Shown: positions 51,561 through 63,806 of the stretch, in pieces
Layout: each line of letters opens with the position of its first letter
How positions within the stretch are numbered: the stretch's first letter is position 1
Source: Physcomitrium patens
Taxonomy: Eukaryota; Streptophyta; Bryopsida; Funariales; Funariaceae
NCBI RefSeq assembly: GCF_000002425.4
Contig: NC_037266.1
Location: 2,910,007-2,974,006, forward strand
Length of the DNA: 64,000 nucleotides
Direction of reading: 5' to 3'
Made by a program: the position numbers and the translations under genes
Notes under the pieces: generated by a model
The model's database searches: none
What the model was told of the DNA's origin: nothing
Seen by the model: the letters and a program-made list of their open reading frames with translations, nothing else

Positions 51561-54500
51561 AGCAAACAAAGGCTCTTGAATCAAATTTGCTGGTTATTGA
51601 TTTTCCATCTCCTCAGTATCAAACTACAAAGAAGCTACAAATAAAGATTGAAAGTAGAATGTTATCTTGCTTAGATCTTCTTTCTTTTATAAGGAAGGTT
51701 TTCATCTTAATTTTGATGGATGTCGTTGATGAAAAGCCTCCACCACCTTTTTTTGCATTTGCAAGATTCTTTATTGGCTTCCATGTGTATTCACTAATAT
51801 CATATCCATGCCAATTTATAAGATATTCTAATTTATTTTGACGCCGCTTTGAATCTAAAACTTCTTCCACTTCAAACTCTTTATTATTGTCCACTTCTAT
51901 AAGAGGAAGTAGAGCTTATATTCTTCTTAGTATGTCCATTGTCTTATATGGTTCAAGAAGAGATACGTAGAATACTAGATGGATTTTCATTGACTCTAGT
52001 AGGTATAAACAATATGCAACTGGATTGATTTGTACAGAAATAGAAAATGGTCTAAGCCTTTGATAGTCCTACTTGTCATAAAGACAAGTAGTCTTGATAT
52101 TGCAATGAAGTAACCATAACTTGTCACCCACATGGAATGATAGTTGTTCCTTTTGATAGACATCCGCATTGATCTTTTGTTGTTCTTGAGCTTCTTTTAA
52201 CTATACCTTCATTGTTGCATGTAGCTCTATCAAATGATTTTCTAAATCTTTTGCCACAGGATTATCAACTTTTGAAAAGTCAAAAGTATCAAGTTGTGGA
52301 TGATAACCATAATTGACAAAGAAAGGTGTTTATTTTGTAGAAGAATGTACCATATTATTATAAGCAAACTCTGCCAATGGCAAAAGAGTTGTCCAATCAT
52401 CTTGTTAGTAGTTGATGGTACATCTTAAATACTACTCTAAAACTTGATTAAAATGCTTTGTTTGTCCATCAATTTGAGGATAGAATATCGAAGATAGTTT
52501 CATATCTACTTTTAGAATCTTGAAAAGAGTGTGCAAAAATCTTGATACAAATTAAGTTCCTCTCTCTGATATAATATCCTTAGATAATTCATGATAGCAA
52601 TAGATATTGACAGGAAAGAGCTTAGTTGTTTCTTTACCTGTGATAGATTTTGTACATGGTACAAAATGTGCTATCTTGATAAAACGATCTACTATCATGA
52701 ATATAAAGTCATAAGAACTTGAGATTGGAAGATCTATTATGAAATCCATAGAAATAGAAGACCATGGTTGATCTCAAATAGATAATGGCTGAAGAAGTCC
52801 GTAAGGTCGATGACAAGGAGTTTTTAATCTTGAGCAAATATTACAAGATTGTATAAAATCTTTGACTGCCTTCCACATTTGTGGCCACTAAAAACCCATG
52901 GATATTAGTTCCAAAGTTTTATTATATCCAAAATATAGTGCTACTGAAAAGTCATGACAAGCTTGAAGAACACGTAATCGAGCTTCACCTCCTGGAACAT
53001 ATAAGTGTTCCTCAAAATATAGTAGATTGTTCTTGAATTCAAACTTAAAAGTAGCATGAGACATTGAAGGATTTTCCTTAATATCACAAATAAGAGGATC
53101 AAAAGACATACTTAACTGAACTTGCTTAATGAAAGTTGAATCAAAAGTTAGTATTGATTTTATTGCTCAAAGATGAAGATGCTTTGGCTTCAAGAGAGTT
53201 GTCCATTGCTGATGAAAAGCAACATCTCCTTCCTTTGGTGGAAGGTAAGATCGTCTAGAGAGTACATTTGACAAACCTTGATGTTTTTTCAGTAAATAAT
53301 TGAAGTTGAATTTGAATCTTCACAAAGATATACTTCAACAAGCTTGGCAACGATTCCAAATACATGCTAACATAAAATATTCAAGGTTCTTAAGATCCGT
53401 ATATACGGTGACTAGACTAAAAGCACTTTCTAGATAATGGCATCATTCTTAAAACGAATCCACAATTATAAGAAGTTCTTTGTTGTAGATCTTGTAGTTG
53501 ATCTTCGCTGTTGAAACTTTTCTGGAATAAAAAGCTACCAGGTGAAGTTTATCATTTGTTCCCATTTGTGACAATATGGCACTTAAAGTAAAATTTGGTG
53601 CATGTGTTTCCATAAAAAATGGCTCAAAAAAATCAACGCAATACAAGATTGGTGCAGAAACAAAGGTTGGCTTCAAAGCTTCAAATGCTACTTTTGCTTC
53701 TTGATTCCATTGAAGTTTGTCTTTACAAGTCAAACATATAATTGGAGCTGCAACTTGAGAGAAGTCTTGGATGAAGATCCAATAGTATTTAATAAATCCC
53801 AAAAAGCATTGAAATCTCTTACTGTTTTTGAGATCTTCCAATCCATAATAGCTTGAACTTTCTTAGGATCCATCATAAGTCCATCATTTGAAATGATGTA
53901 TCCTAAGAAGTCAACTTGAGTAGTGTGAAATACACACTTTTCTATTTTGGCATAGAATCCCGCATCTCTTAGTTTTTGTAACACACAACAAACATGAAGT
54001 TCATGTTCTTTTGTATTCTTAGAATAGATTAAGATCTTGTCTAGGTAACAAACAATAAAATCATCTAAAAATTCCTGAAAGATATTATTCATTAGATGTT
54101 AGAATGTTGCTTATGTATTTGTAAGTCCAAAAGGTATGACATTGTATTCAAAATATCTATACCTTATTTGAAATGCAGTCTTCTATTCATCTCCTTCTTT
54201 GATGCATATCAAATTGTATGCTCTTTATAGATCTATTTTTATATAGATTTTAGCTTGATTCAACTAATCAAAGAGTCCAGATATCAAAGGTAGCAAGTAC
54301 TTATTCTTGATGGTGATTTTGTTAAGTCCTCGATAATCAATACATATCTGCAATGATCCAACTTTTTCCTTCACAAATAAAATTGGAGCTCTTGCTGGAG
54401 ATTTGGAATGATGTATGAAGTTCTTAGCCAAATTCTCTTCAATATATTCCTTGAGTTTAGCCAACTTATTTTGTAATAAATTATAGATTGGTCCAAATGG

Positions 54501-56378
54501 TGGTTGTACTCCTTGAAGGTTAATTAAGCAATCATAGGAACGATGTTTCGAAAGAGTATCCACATTCTTCTTCTCAAATACATCTTAAAAATCTTGATAT
54601 TGGCTTGGAATGCTACTTAAAGTCTTTCTACCAATAGAAACAAGTGTGGCATGAATGACACAAGGTAATCCTTCTTTTGCAGCATGCAAGAAAGGACTTG
54701 CACCTACAAATACAGGTTTTATTATACTAGACTTATGACTTTCTACTTGATTAACTATGCTCTTAATTATACTTTCAGAAAAGTTAAGACTACAAGAAGT
54801 CTAATCTATTTTAAGGTTATATTTTTTTAGCCATGGTAAATCTAAAATGACTGAATTAGAGGGAGATCTAATGATATTAAATATTATAAAGCTACTATGA
54901 TAATTAGTTGCTACTTCTATAGGAAGAATTTTATGAATAACATCTCCTAAAGACAATGGACGACCATTTATGACTTCTATATGAAGAGGTTTAGTTTTAT
55001 TCATTAAAAGTATGATATGTCTTTTAACAAATTCTTCATCTAAGAAACATGCTGAGGCTCATGAATCTAACAAGGTAAAGGCTTTGTTATATTTAGGTCT
55101 TAAAATAATATTTATTGTATAAGAAGGAGAGGATTCTAAGGAAAGAATAGGACCTTCACTAAGTGTTGTACAAGGTTCTAGCAACATAGTCCCTATTGTA
55201 GCTAGACAAACTCATTTTCCAACATACTATCTTCTTTGATAGCTGCACTCCTCATTTTATGGTTGCGTTGCTTCTTTGGACAATGTTGAGTAGTGTATTT
55301 AGATTCTCTACAATATAAGCATAATCCTTCTTAACGACGACTAGTCTTTTCTTGCTTAGTAAGAAGTTTGAAATATACTACATCAATTTGCATATCATGT
55401 ACTTTGAATGTATGTGTTGAAGAGATGTTGGTGTTGCTATTGAATTATAGTAACATTGAAGTCCACTTATACGGTTCTCATATCAAAATTCAAAAAGACA
55501 ATTGTCACACTTCACAGCAAAGTCAATTGCTTGACTCAATGTTTGAGGATCAGATAAATTGAGCATTAATATTTTTACCTCATATTATAATTCGTAGAGT
55601 AATTGGCTAACAAGTGTAGTATCATCTCACTTGATATTAGTTGTAAGTTATTGAAACTATGAAGCACATAACGTTATTGATTGATTGTCTTGTCGTAAAA
55701 TACAGATCTTCTTGGTTGCAACACAAATTGCATCATATTCTCCATACATGGATTGAAACTCTACCAAAAAAATCTCCAAATTATCCAATATTAGATCTTG
55801 TGGTTCAAGAAAAGATGAAAAGGATGATAATGCTGAACCTAAAAGAAGCATATCAATGAATCTAACTTGTGATCCTAGAGTTGGATAACTTTGGAGTTAA
55901 AGTTTAATCATAAGTTGTACTCGATTGATAAATCCTCTAAACTTTAATCTGGTACCATCAAACTTTTTGGGTAGGATAATTCTTGGTTCTCTAACATTGG
56001 AAGGATGTTCCACCATAGGAGAAGGAACATGATTTGGTGTAGATGTTGAAGCAGCTCCAAATATTTTTATATCTTCACTTCTTGCCAATCTTCTTACTCT
56101 CTGTAGTGATAAATTGAGTTGATGCATCATAAGAATTAACTCCCTCAATTGTTCTTGCATTTGTGCCATTGCACTCTTCATTTCAGCAAGTTCTATCATG
56201 ATAACACTTACAAAAGAAAAGATGTGTACTATCGCTCAAGAAAATAGAAGAGAGTACTTGAGAACAAAGAAAATACTAAAAATAATATTAGTTTAAAAGA
56301 GGGTAATCTGTAACTTCTAATATGCTTATGTCTTATCAAAAAAAAGGGATAATCCACTCTTAATCAAAATTAGATAAA

Positions 56379-56408
56379 GCTCTGATATTGTAATTGTAAT
56401 CTTATCAA
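56379..56408 (-). promoter_or_regulatory. Candidate priming sites of E
   Basis: Two bases inside the LTR, TTGATAAGA (56408-56400 on the minus strand) is complementary to the putative start of the transcript (56592-56583). About 20 bases further, AATATCAGAGC (56389-56379) resembles the usual tRNA-Met primer site. The first is favoured because its pairing co-varies with the LTR in element G. Confidence 0.5.
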
Positions 56409-56410
56409 TC

Positions 56411-56960
56411 TGTCAAAGACAAGAACTTGATAAAAATAAATAAAAAAATGATAATTTTTTTAAAGAAATATGATAAAATAGAAATAACTAAATATTTATA
56501 TTAATAAAGAAATTGGAATGGCTATTGTCAAAAGACAAGAAAACTAGAGACCCTTGAAACTAAACTAGAAGCAAAAAAGGAGTTGATAAGAGTGAAGAAC
56601 GCTTCATTCTTATATCTATATATACTATCTATCTAAGAGCTACATAGCGATGTTCTATAGGACCTCCAAAAACGTGTTGACTTTGTACAACACGTATCTT
56701 AACTTGCAAGGCAAGTTTTCTATGTAGGTACCACATAGTTAGCTTGTTCCACAAGCTACCAACATGTATGGCATGTAGTTAACTTGTTGACTAAGTTTCT
56801 AACCTACCAATCAAGTATAAATACATGTAAAGTCAAAGCAGCATCTATAAAGCTTCTAATAAGCTTCTTTAGAAGATATTATGAAATTTATTTACTTTTA
56901 CCTACTTCTATCTATTTATATCACTTAGGTAACAAATACAATAAATATATGTTTGTGATA
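56411..56960 (-). repeat. 5' LTR of chromovirus E
   Basis: A 550-bp family 2 LTR. On the minus strand its TATA box is 56624-56617 and the putative start CTCTTATCAA is 56592-56583, 32 bp from the TATA box. The hairpin with arms TAGCTTGT and ACAAGCTA is at 56738-56760. It ends CTTTGACA at 56411. Confidence 0.85.
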
Positions 56961-56965
56961 TTTGG

Positions 56966-58089
56966 TTTTTGTGCCATAGAATTGGATAGTAATATAAGAC
57001 TTTGTACTATAGATCATATTCCATGATTATTGAAATCTATGATATCAACCATCTCTGCAAACGCAATTGCCTCCTAAATGTTTGTAGATTTGTTAATTCC
57101 ACATCTTGTTAAACCACAAGTTTTAATCCATGTACAAACCAATCCATTATCTCTATCTTTAAAACATTGCTAATTTAAAAATATAGGAACTTAATTCAAA
57201 AGACATAATTTTACATTGACTTAGATTGTATAAGATTAACCAATTGATTGTGTGCTATTTTTTTTGCATTGATGGTCCCAAATTAACTCCTAAACTTGGT
57301 TTCAAATTCCTCTTAGTCACAAAATCCACTTTTAGCTTCATAGCTTTGAATTCAATGCCACTATCAAATTGTAGCTGTATCTCTCAAATAGCTAGTGGCA
57401 TAAATAGTTCTTTTGGTGGTGTTTGCCTCTTATAATTAAATGTATTATCACATGCTGAAGAACCATTAGCATACATCTTCTTGCCTTAAAATCTCAAAGT
57501 ATATATTAGGTTTACTTAATTTCAGCCTAATAGATATTAATTTCCTTGTGTTAGAGGCTTTTATTTTCTTTTGTATAATAGTTATCTAGCTTAAGAAATA
57601 TTATATCTGAGTCTCCATTTTGAATTACTTTGCCATTTCTCCCATGCTGCAATTTCATTATTAAACTTTGCTATTATAATGCCTTCTTTTCTACTAACTT
57701 ACTTTTTAAAAGTAATTTATGATAGAAGTAAAATAGTACTTCATGTAACTACAACAATTGACCTCTAATTGGATAGTAGCTAATAATACACTACTAAAGA
57801 ACAAACTAACACTTGTTTTGATATCATTAAAATAAGACTGGATGATTTCTAAGGTCTAAGATTCTTTCAATCCATAGCAATATAAATCTCATCATAACGT
57901 AAGACAACATAGATCAAAAAAAAATAAAAAATAAAAAATAAACAAAAGTAAACATAAAATATAAAATAAATTAAAAAATTAAAAATTAAATAGAATTGAA
58001 TAGAAATATACAAAACCAAACTTTACTAAGAAAAAGGGACCAAAGTTATATCTGACCAAATATCCAAATAGTCCTAGCCAATCTTAACA
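56966..58089 (-). mobile_element. Element H: LTR, primer site and gag of another Ty3 family
   Basis: The minus strand reads a possible LTR (58089 to about 57839, starting TGTTAAGATTGG), a worn complement of the tRNA-Met 3' end (57826-57815) and a gag relic (about 57480-57010) with wording such as CGLTRCGINKSTNI and EAIAFAEMVD, the kind seen in retrotransposon gag. Its gag is unlike that of G, yet its LTR abuts the purine tract of G exactly. Element E cuts it at 56960. Broken. Confidence 0.5.
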
Positions 58090-58139
58090 TCACCCCCTCT
58101 TTTAGCTTCGAGGTCTCTGAGAAGCAATATTATTGTGAA

Positions 58140-58500
58140 TCAGTACCAACACAAGAAAATGAAGATCTGTCGCATAACGTCTGCTATAAACTCCAACTGT
58201 TGTTCACAAGATAAGTGGTTCATCGATCCTTGAAGCCAACGGTAGTGGCCCACGCCTTCAACTTCTGACCAAGCATGAACTTCCATGTCTTCATTGTGAA
58301 ATTGTCCTGCAAACACGCCTTCTGGCTGACCATCGTAAGCAAGCTCGAACTCAAATACAATCATCAGTGATCGTTTACTCGATATCCTCCGTCGTCGTCG
58401 TGGTATAGGCAGTTCTTCATCTCGGGGTCGCCTTCATGAGCTAGTCGGTTGAGATAATCTGACTGGCATAGTATCTATCTCTTGGCTATCCATATCAGAA
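58140..58500 (-). mobile_element. Conserved post-chromodomain tail (copy in G)
   Basis: It reads RLSQPTSS, a short Arg-rich stretch (PRRRRRISSKRS), then a block with VFEFELAYDGQPEGVF and GHYRWLQGSMNHL near the end. The order and key residues match the tail of C, although most other positions differ. Family unknown. Confidence 0.7.
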
Positions 58501-61500
58501 GGCTATTGAAAAAATTCTACTTTATCAACTACGAGTTTTGGTGGTGCTCTCCCCTTTTCTTATATTCTTAGGTGAACAAGCTTCAGAAGGAAGCTATCGT
58601 CAAACTGCCTTAGGTTTATGAGGATGTTGTTGATGAAACTCCTGTATCTTTTGTGGCGCATTGGGAAGATTTTCAGTTGGTTCCCACGTTTGCTCATTAA
58701 TGTCGTAGCCACACCAATGAACAAGATACTCCAACTTGCCCTACCTTTGCCGTGAATCCAACACCTTTTCGACCTCGTATTCCTCGTGGTTCTCGATCTC
58801 AATACTAGGTGGCGGACATTGCACTCTTCCAGGAAAGGATGACTCTCGATAAGGCTCCAACAGAGAAACATGAAAGACTGGATGTACCTTCATAGAAGTC
58901 GGTAATTCCAGACGGTATGCCACTGGATTGATTTGCTTTTGGATGATAAATGGTCCCAATCTTTGATAGTCTAACTTATCATATGGTTGCTTGGTCTTGA
59001 TATTCCGTCAAAGAAGCCATATTTTATCTCCAATTTTGAAAGTAGGTGCTTGATTCCGAAATCTATCTGCAGACACCTTGTAGGATTCTTGAGCGCATTG
59101 TAATTAAAGCTTCAACGTAGTTTAAAGCTCTGATAGTTGCTTTGCAAGTCCTTCAGCTGCTGGATTGTTATTTGTTGACGGATTCAATAAATCAAGCTTC
59201 GGATGATACCCATAGTTAGCAAAGAATGGTGTGTATTGAGTCGACACATGGAGGGTGTTGTTATATACAAACTCGACTAGTGGCAGATATGCGGTCCAAT
59301 CATCTTGCTCATAATTGATGTTGCATCGTAAATATTGTTTCAAGACTTGGTTCACCCATTCCATTTGGCCGTCAGCTTGAGGATGGAAAGCCGAAGAAAG
59401 CTTGATATCCACCTTCAGTATCTCAAAAAGAGATCTCCAAAACTTTGATACAAACTGGGTTCCTCGATTTGATACAATATCATCTAGTAGTCCATGATAT
59501 CAATACACATTATCAAAAAAGAGCCTTGCTGTAACTTCACTTGATAATGTCTTCTTGCAAGGAACAAAGTGCACCATCTTTGTAAGCCGATCTACCACAA
59601 CAAAGATGCTGTCAAATGAGTTTGATGATGGCAGGTCTGTGATGAAGTCCATGGAAACTGAAGACCATGGTCAACGTGGAATCGGTAATGGTTGTAGAAG
59701 TCCATAAGGGCGATGTCAAGGATTCTTAGATCTTGAATAAATATCGCAAGAGAAGACAAAATCTTTCACATCCTTCTACATTTGGGGCCACCAAAAATCT
59801 CGAGAAATAAACTCTAAGGTCTTGTTGAATCCAAAATATCCCGCAGCTAGAAAATCGTGGTGAGATTGAAGAACTCGGAGTCGTGCTAGTCCTTTTGGAA
59901 TATACAATTGCTCCTCAAAGTATAAAAGATCTCCCTCCACCTTGAACTTGTTGTCATTGGTACGCTGCTTGATATCAATGGCTACTGGATCTTCAATGGT
60001 TACGGCATGTACCTAGTTCAAGAAGTCAGCATCAATTGACACAATAGTAACGCAAAGCCAAAATTGCTCTGGCTTCAACAACGTCATACATTGTTGATCA
60101 AACCCTGCTTCTCCAGCCTTTGGTACAAGATATGATCTCCTCGATAAGGCATCGGATAGTCTTTACTGCTTTCCAAGTTGATAAGTGATAACAAAATCGA
60201 ATCTAGATAGCAACATACTCCAACGAGCTTGACTTCGATTTAAAACTCGAGCCGACATGAAATACTCCAAATTCTTGTGATCAATATATATGGTCACTGG
60301 GTGTGCAGTTCCTTCAAGAAAGTAATGCCATTCTTGGAAAGAATCCACTATAGCAAGAAGTTCTTTATCGTGGATCTCATAATTGATTTCAGCAGCAGAG
60401 AACTTTCGAGAATAAAATGCAACCGGATGGAGCTTCTTATCTTCTCCCATTTGTGAAAGTACAGCTCCCAAAGCAAAATCCGAAGCATCAGTTTCTAAAT
60501 AGAAGGCCTTTGTAAAGTCTGGATGTACCAAGATCGGAGCTGTAGTAAATGCCGTCTTCAGGTCTTGAAACGCCTTCTCTACTAGAGGTCCTCATTCCAG
60601 CTTATCCTTTCATGTCAATCGAGTGAGAGGAGCAGCAACTTGAGAGTAATTCTTGATGAAGATTCGATAGAAGTTAGCAAAGCCAAGAAAGCATTGTACG
60701 TCTCCAACCGTCTTCAGAACCTCCTAGGACACGATTGCTTCTACCTTCTTGGGGTCCATCTTTAAGCCTTCCATGGTCGCAATGATCCCCAAAAATTCCA
60801 TCTCCATTTGTTGAAATAAATACTTCTCCAACTTGGTATATAGTCCTCGCTTGCGTAGTTTCTCCAAGACCAAACAAACATGCTTTTCATGCTCTTCCTC
60901 ATTTTTGGAGAATATCAGAATATCATCCAAGTAGATGACAACAAAATCGTCAAGGTGCTCCCGAAAAATGTCATTCATCATATGTTGGAAGACTGTTGGA
61001 GCATTGGTAAGACCAAAAGGCATGACATTATATTCAAAATGGCCATACCTTGTACGGAATGCTATCTTCCACTCATCTCTTTCCTTGATTCGTACGAGGT
61101 TGTAAGCTCTCCTTAGATCAATTTTTGTAAAGATCCTTGCACATCCAAGTTATTCTAAGAGACCAAAAATCAAGGGTAATGGGTAACGATTCTTCTTTGT
61201 TATCTTGTTGAGGCCTCGATAGTCCACGCACATCCGCAATGAGCCATCTTTCTTCTTCACAAATAAGATGGATGCCCCAGCTAACGATTTTGAATGACAG
61301 ATGAAGTTCTTGGCTAGGTTCTCATCGATGTACTTCCGCAACTCCGCCAACTCCGTTTGCGATAGATTGTAGATTGAGCCAAAAAGCGGTTGTGCTCTTT
61401 CCTACAAGTCTATGGCGCAATCATATGGTCGGTGTTCCGATAGCATGTCGGCATTTTTCTTTTGAAACACGTCTTTAAAATCCTTATATTGCTCCGGTAT

Positions 61501-63364
61501 ACTTGCTGTCGAGATCTTCTCTCCAGTAGTTGGAGTCGCATAAATGACAAATGGTGTGCCTTCTTTAGATGATCTTACAAACGTTCTTGCTCTAATGAAT
61601 AAGGATTTCTCTATTCATGGTTTTTTACTAGGCTTGCTCTTGGATGATTTTGTGAGAAAGGTCATCTTCCGCAACCTCCAATCTATGGATAGGTTATGCT
61701 TTTTCAACCAAGAAAGACCAAGAATAATATGATTTGATGGGATTCTAATAATATTAAAAATAATATGGCTACTATGGCCCTTAAACATCACTTCTATAGA
61801 TTCTGATTCATGGGTGACACTACTAGACAATAAAGGTCGTCCATCTATGACCTCAACGTGAACAGGTTTGGATTTTTGTACTAAAGGGATCTTATGACAC
61901 TTCGTAAACTCTTCGTCTAAGAAACAAGCAGATGCTCCTAAATCTAATAATGCTAATGTTCTCAGTTTTTGAGGGCCAATAAACAAAGGGATTGTAAAAC
62001 AAAGGGCAGGTTGAGCGGAAAGAAAGGAATTTGATTGTTATTGCGATATTTCACTGTCTAGCCGCATAGTTCCTATTGTAGTTGGGCATCCTCGTTTTTC
62101 TGAACAAACGTGCCCATGGTCCTGACAATGCGTCGATTTTGCTTCTTGGGACAGTTTCCAACTTTGTGGCCTTCTTCACCACAATATAAGCATAGACCTT
62201 CCTCCATACGCCGCTTTTTTTCTTCTAGAGTAAGGAATTTGACACGTACCGCATCAATTTGCATGTCTTCTACCTCTGAATGTAAATTCACACTGCTTGC
62301 CGACATAGTTGAGGCGTGACGAACCATATGTTGTCTTGAGTTTTGGTCTTGGCGACGTTGGAATAGGCGGTTATCGCACTTCATAGCTTGGCTAATAGCT
62401 TCATTGAACATTCGCGGATCAGGAAGAGTTAACAATAAATCCTTCACATCGTCCCTTAAACCCCAATAGAATTGACTCATCAATGCTTCTTCGTCCCAAT
62501 TGATGTCTCATGTTAGTTGCCTGAAATCCGATGCATAGATTGATGTAGAGTGCATCCCTTCTCGTAGTCACCGGATCTTTGTTGTAGCCCATCGAACCTT
62601 GTCGTATTCACCAAATGCTTCCACAAATGCCTCCAAAAAGGTTTCAAAGTTGTTTAGTATGGATGATCGTTTCTCAAACAAAGGAGTAAACCATGATAGA
62701 GCTTGCCCTGTAAGTAAGGTTCCAACAAGCCCAACATGTGACTCCTCCGTTGGATAGCATTTGGGCTGTAAAATTGTTATCAATCTTATTTGATTGATAA
62801 ATCCTCGAAACTTGGAATGTGTGCCATTGAACTTGTCTGGAAGGCTAACTCAAGGCTCCTTATATTGTAGAACTAACGGTGATTGTCAAACCTGAGGCAA
62901 AGTTGCTTCTCTAAGTGTAGAAGTTTGAGGCTGGTGCAACCTAGATTGTGCCATCCCAGATACTCCATCATTATAAAGTCTTGCCACGACTCCTTCAATT
63001 TCTGCAGTTCTTTGTGATAATGTAGCGAGGGCATTCATGATAGCATCCAACTTGGACTCCGAACTTTCTGTCATATTAATGTCTTCGCCTCCAGCCATTC
63101 TAGGAGAAGGACAGAAATGACTCTATAAGAAGACAATATTGGTTTAGAAGAGGGTACTCCGCAACCTCTAAAACGCCTTAAGAGCTTCAAAAAAAGGGGT
63201 AATCCACTCTCTCCAAGAAGAATAAGATTCCAATATTAAAACAAAAGAAGTATCAGTTTAGAAGAGGGTAATCCGCAACCTCTAAAATGCTAATACACCT
63301 TCAAGTAGAGGGGTAATCCACACTCTAACGAGGAAGAAACTAGCTCTGATATCTAAGGTGAGTT

Positions 63365-63376
63365 CAATCTCGATAA
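63365..63376 (-). promoter_or_regulatory. Candidate self-primer binding site of G
   Basis: On the minus strand TTATCGAGATTG begins two bases after the LTR end. It pairs with CAGTCTCGACAA (63517-63506), the predicted first bases of the transcript: ten Watson-Crick pairs, one G-U pair and one mismatch. A tRNA-Met-like ATATCAGAGC (about 63353-63344) lies 24 bases further inside and is the alternative. Confidence 0.5.
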
Positions 63377-63557
63377 AGTGTCACGGACACAGAAATACAG
63401 GCTCGAGATCTAACAAGAAGTTCAAGAAGAACTGATAAGAACTAGATTAATCAGATGAATACAAAAACAACACCAGAGAGGTGAGCTAGAGCTCCAAGAG
63501 ATGTGTTGTCGAGACTGAAGAACTCTTCAACCTCGATTCCAATATATACTCCTATTT

Positions 63558-63737
63558 AGGAAGCTTCTCAAGCAACTTCTACCAACTAGGAAGCTTCTCA
63601 AGCGATTTCCACCAATTAGGAAGCTTCTCAAGCAACTTCCACCAACTAAGAAGCTTTTCAAGCAACTTCCACCAACTAAGAAGCTTCTCAAGCAACTTCT
63701 ACCAACTAGGAAGCTTCTCAAGCAACTTCCACCAACT
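63558..63737 (-). repeat. Six-copy 30-bp tandem array in LTR G
   Basis: Six exact-length 30-bp units (AGGAAGCTTCTCAAGCAACT then TCYACCAACT) with few differences. Each holds GAAGCTTC or a one-base variant. A partial seventh unit follows. The array lies in the promoter part of the LTR. Confidence 0.92.
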
Positions 63738-63744
63738 AGAAAGC

Positions 63745-63781
63745 TTCTAGAAGGTTCCAGAGACTTGCTTCTAGAAGGTTC
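63745..63781 (-). promoter_or_regulatory. Two perfect heat-shock elements in LTR G
   Basis: TTCTAGAAGGTTC occurs at 63745-63757 and 63769-63781. Each is TTC-nn-GAA-nn-TTC, the consensus for heat-shock factor trimers. Both lie upstream of the TATA box on the strand of element G. Confidence 0.7.
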
Positions 63782-63806
63782 TAAGGACTATGTCCCTAAC
63801 AAAGGG

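Larger units (their letters stand above)
50785..56960 (-). mobile_element. Chromovirus E (Ty3)
   Basis: A minus-strand element: 5' LTR 56960-56411, leader, gag (56200-about 55360), protease region (about 55120-54800), reverse transcriptase (about 54500-53730), RNase H (about 53720-53300), integrase (about 53020-52100), chromodomain (51894-51700), conserved tail (about 51560-51160), purine tract (51158-51145) and a partial 3' LTR (51144-50785). It aligns throughout with C and B, and its LTRs are of family 2. Protease wording around 54800-55100 and the YLDKILIYS box near 54030 are visible. It has a dozen or more breaks. The two LTRs are clearly different, so it is moderately old. It lies inside the gag of element H. 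Confidence 0.88.
58090..63801 (-). mobile_element. Chromovirus G (Ty3), least eroded
   Basis: A minus-strand element: 5' LTR 63801-63379, leader, gag (63098-about 62073, zinc knuckle CLYCGEEGHKVGNC near 62170), protease (61986-61615, LLDLGASACFLDEEF), reverse transcriptase (61350-60724, VIYLDDILIFS), RNase H (60531-60163), integrase (about 59990-59100), chromodomain (about 58840-58650), conserved tail (about 58500-58140) and purine tract (58104-58090). It has the longest open frames of any element here but is still broken, with roughly ten lesions. The sequence after the purine tract is an LTR of a different type (element H), so the ends do not match. It is probably the youngest insertion, judged by open-frame lengths only. 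Confidence 0.9.
63379..63801 (-). repeat. 5' LTR of chromovirus G
   Basis: A 423-bp LTR beginning TGTTAGGGACATAG and ending CCGTGACA. Its upstream half contains two perfect three-module heat-shock elements (63745-63757, 63769-63781) and six 30-bp tandem units (63558-63737). A TATA box follows (63548-63541), and the putative transcript start is about 63517. Confidence 0.8.

Noticed and set aside
63527-63721. Repetitive open frame (SFLVGGSCLR-type repeats) on the minus strand
   Set aside because: It is the translation of the 30-bp LTR array, whose length is a multiple of three; not a protein.
63558-63737. Regular array that might suggest a CRISPR
   Set aside because: Units are contiguous without spacers and lie inside a plant LTR.
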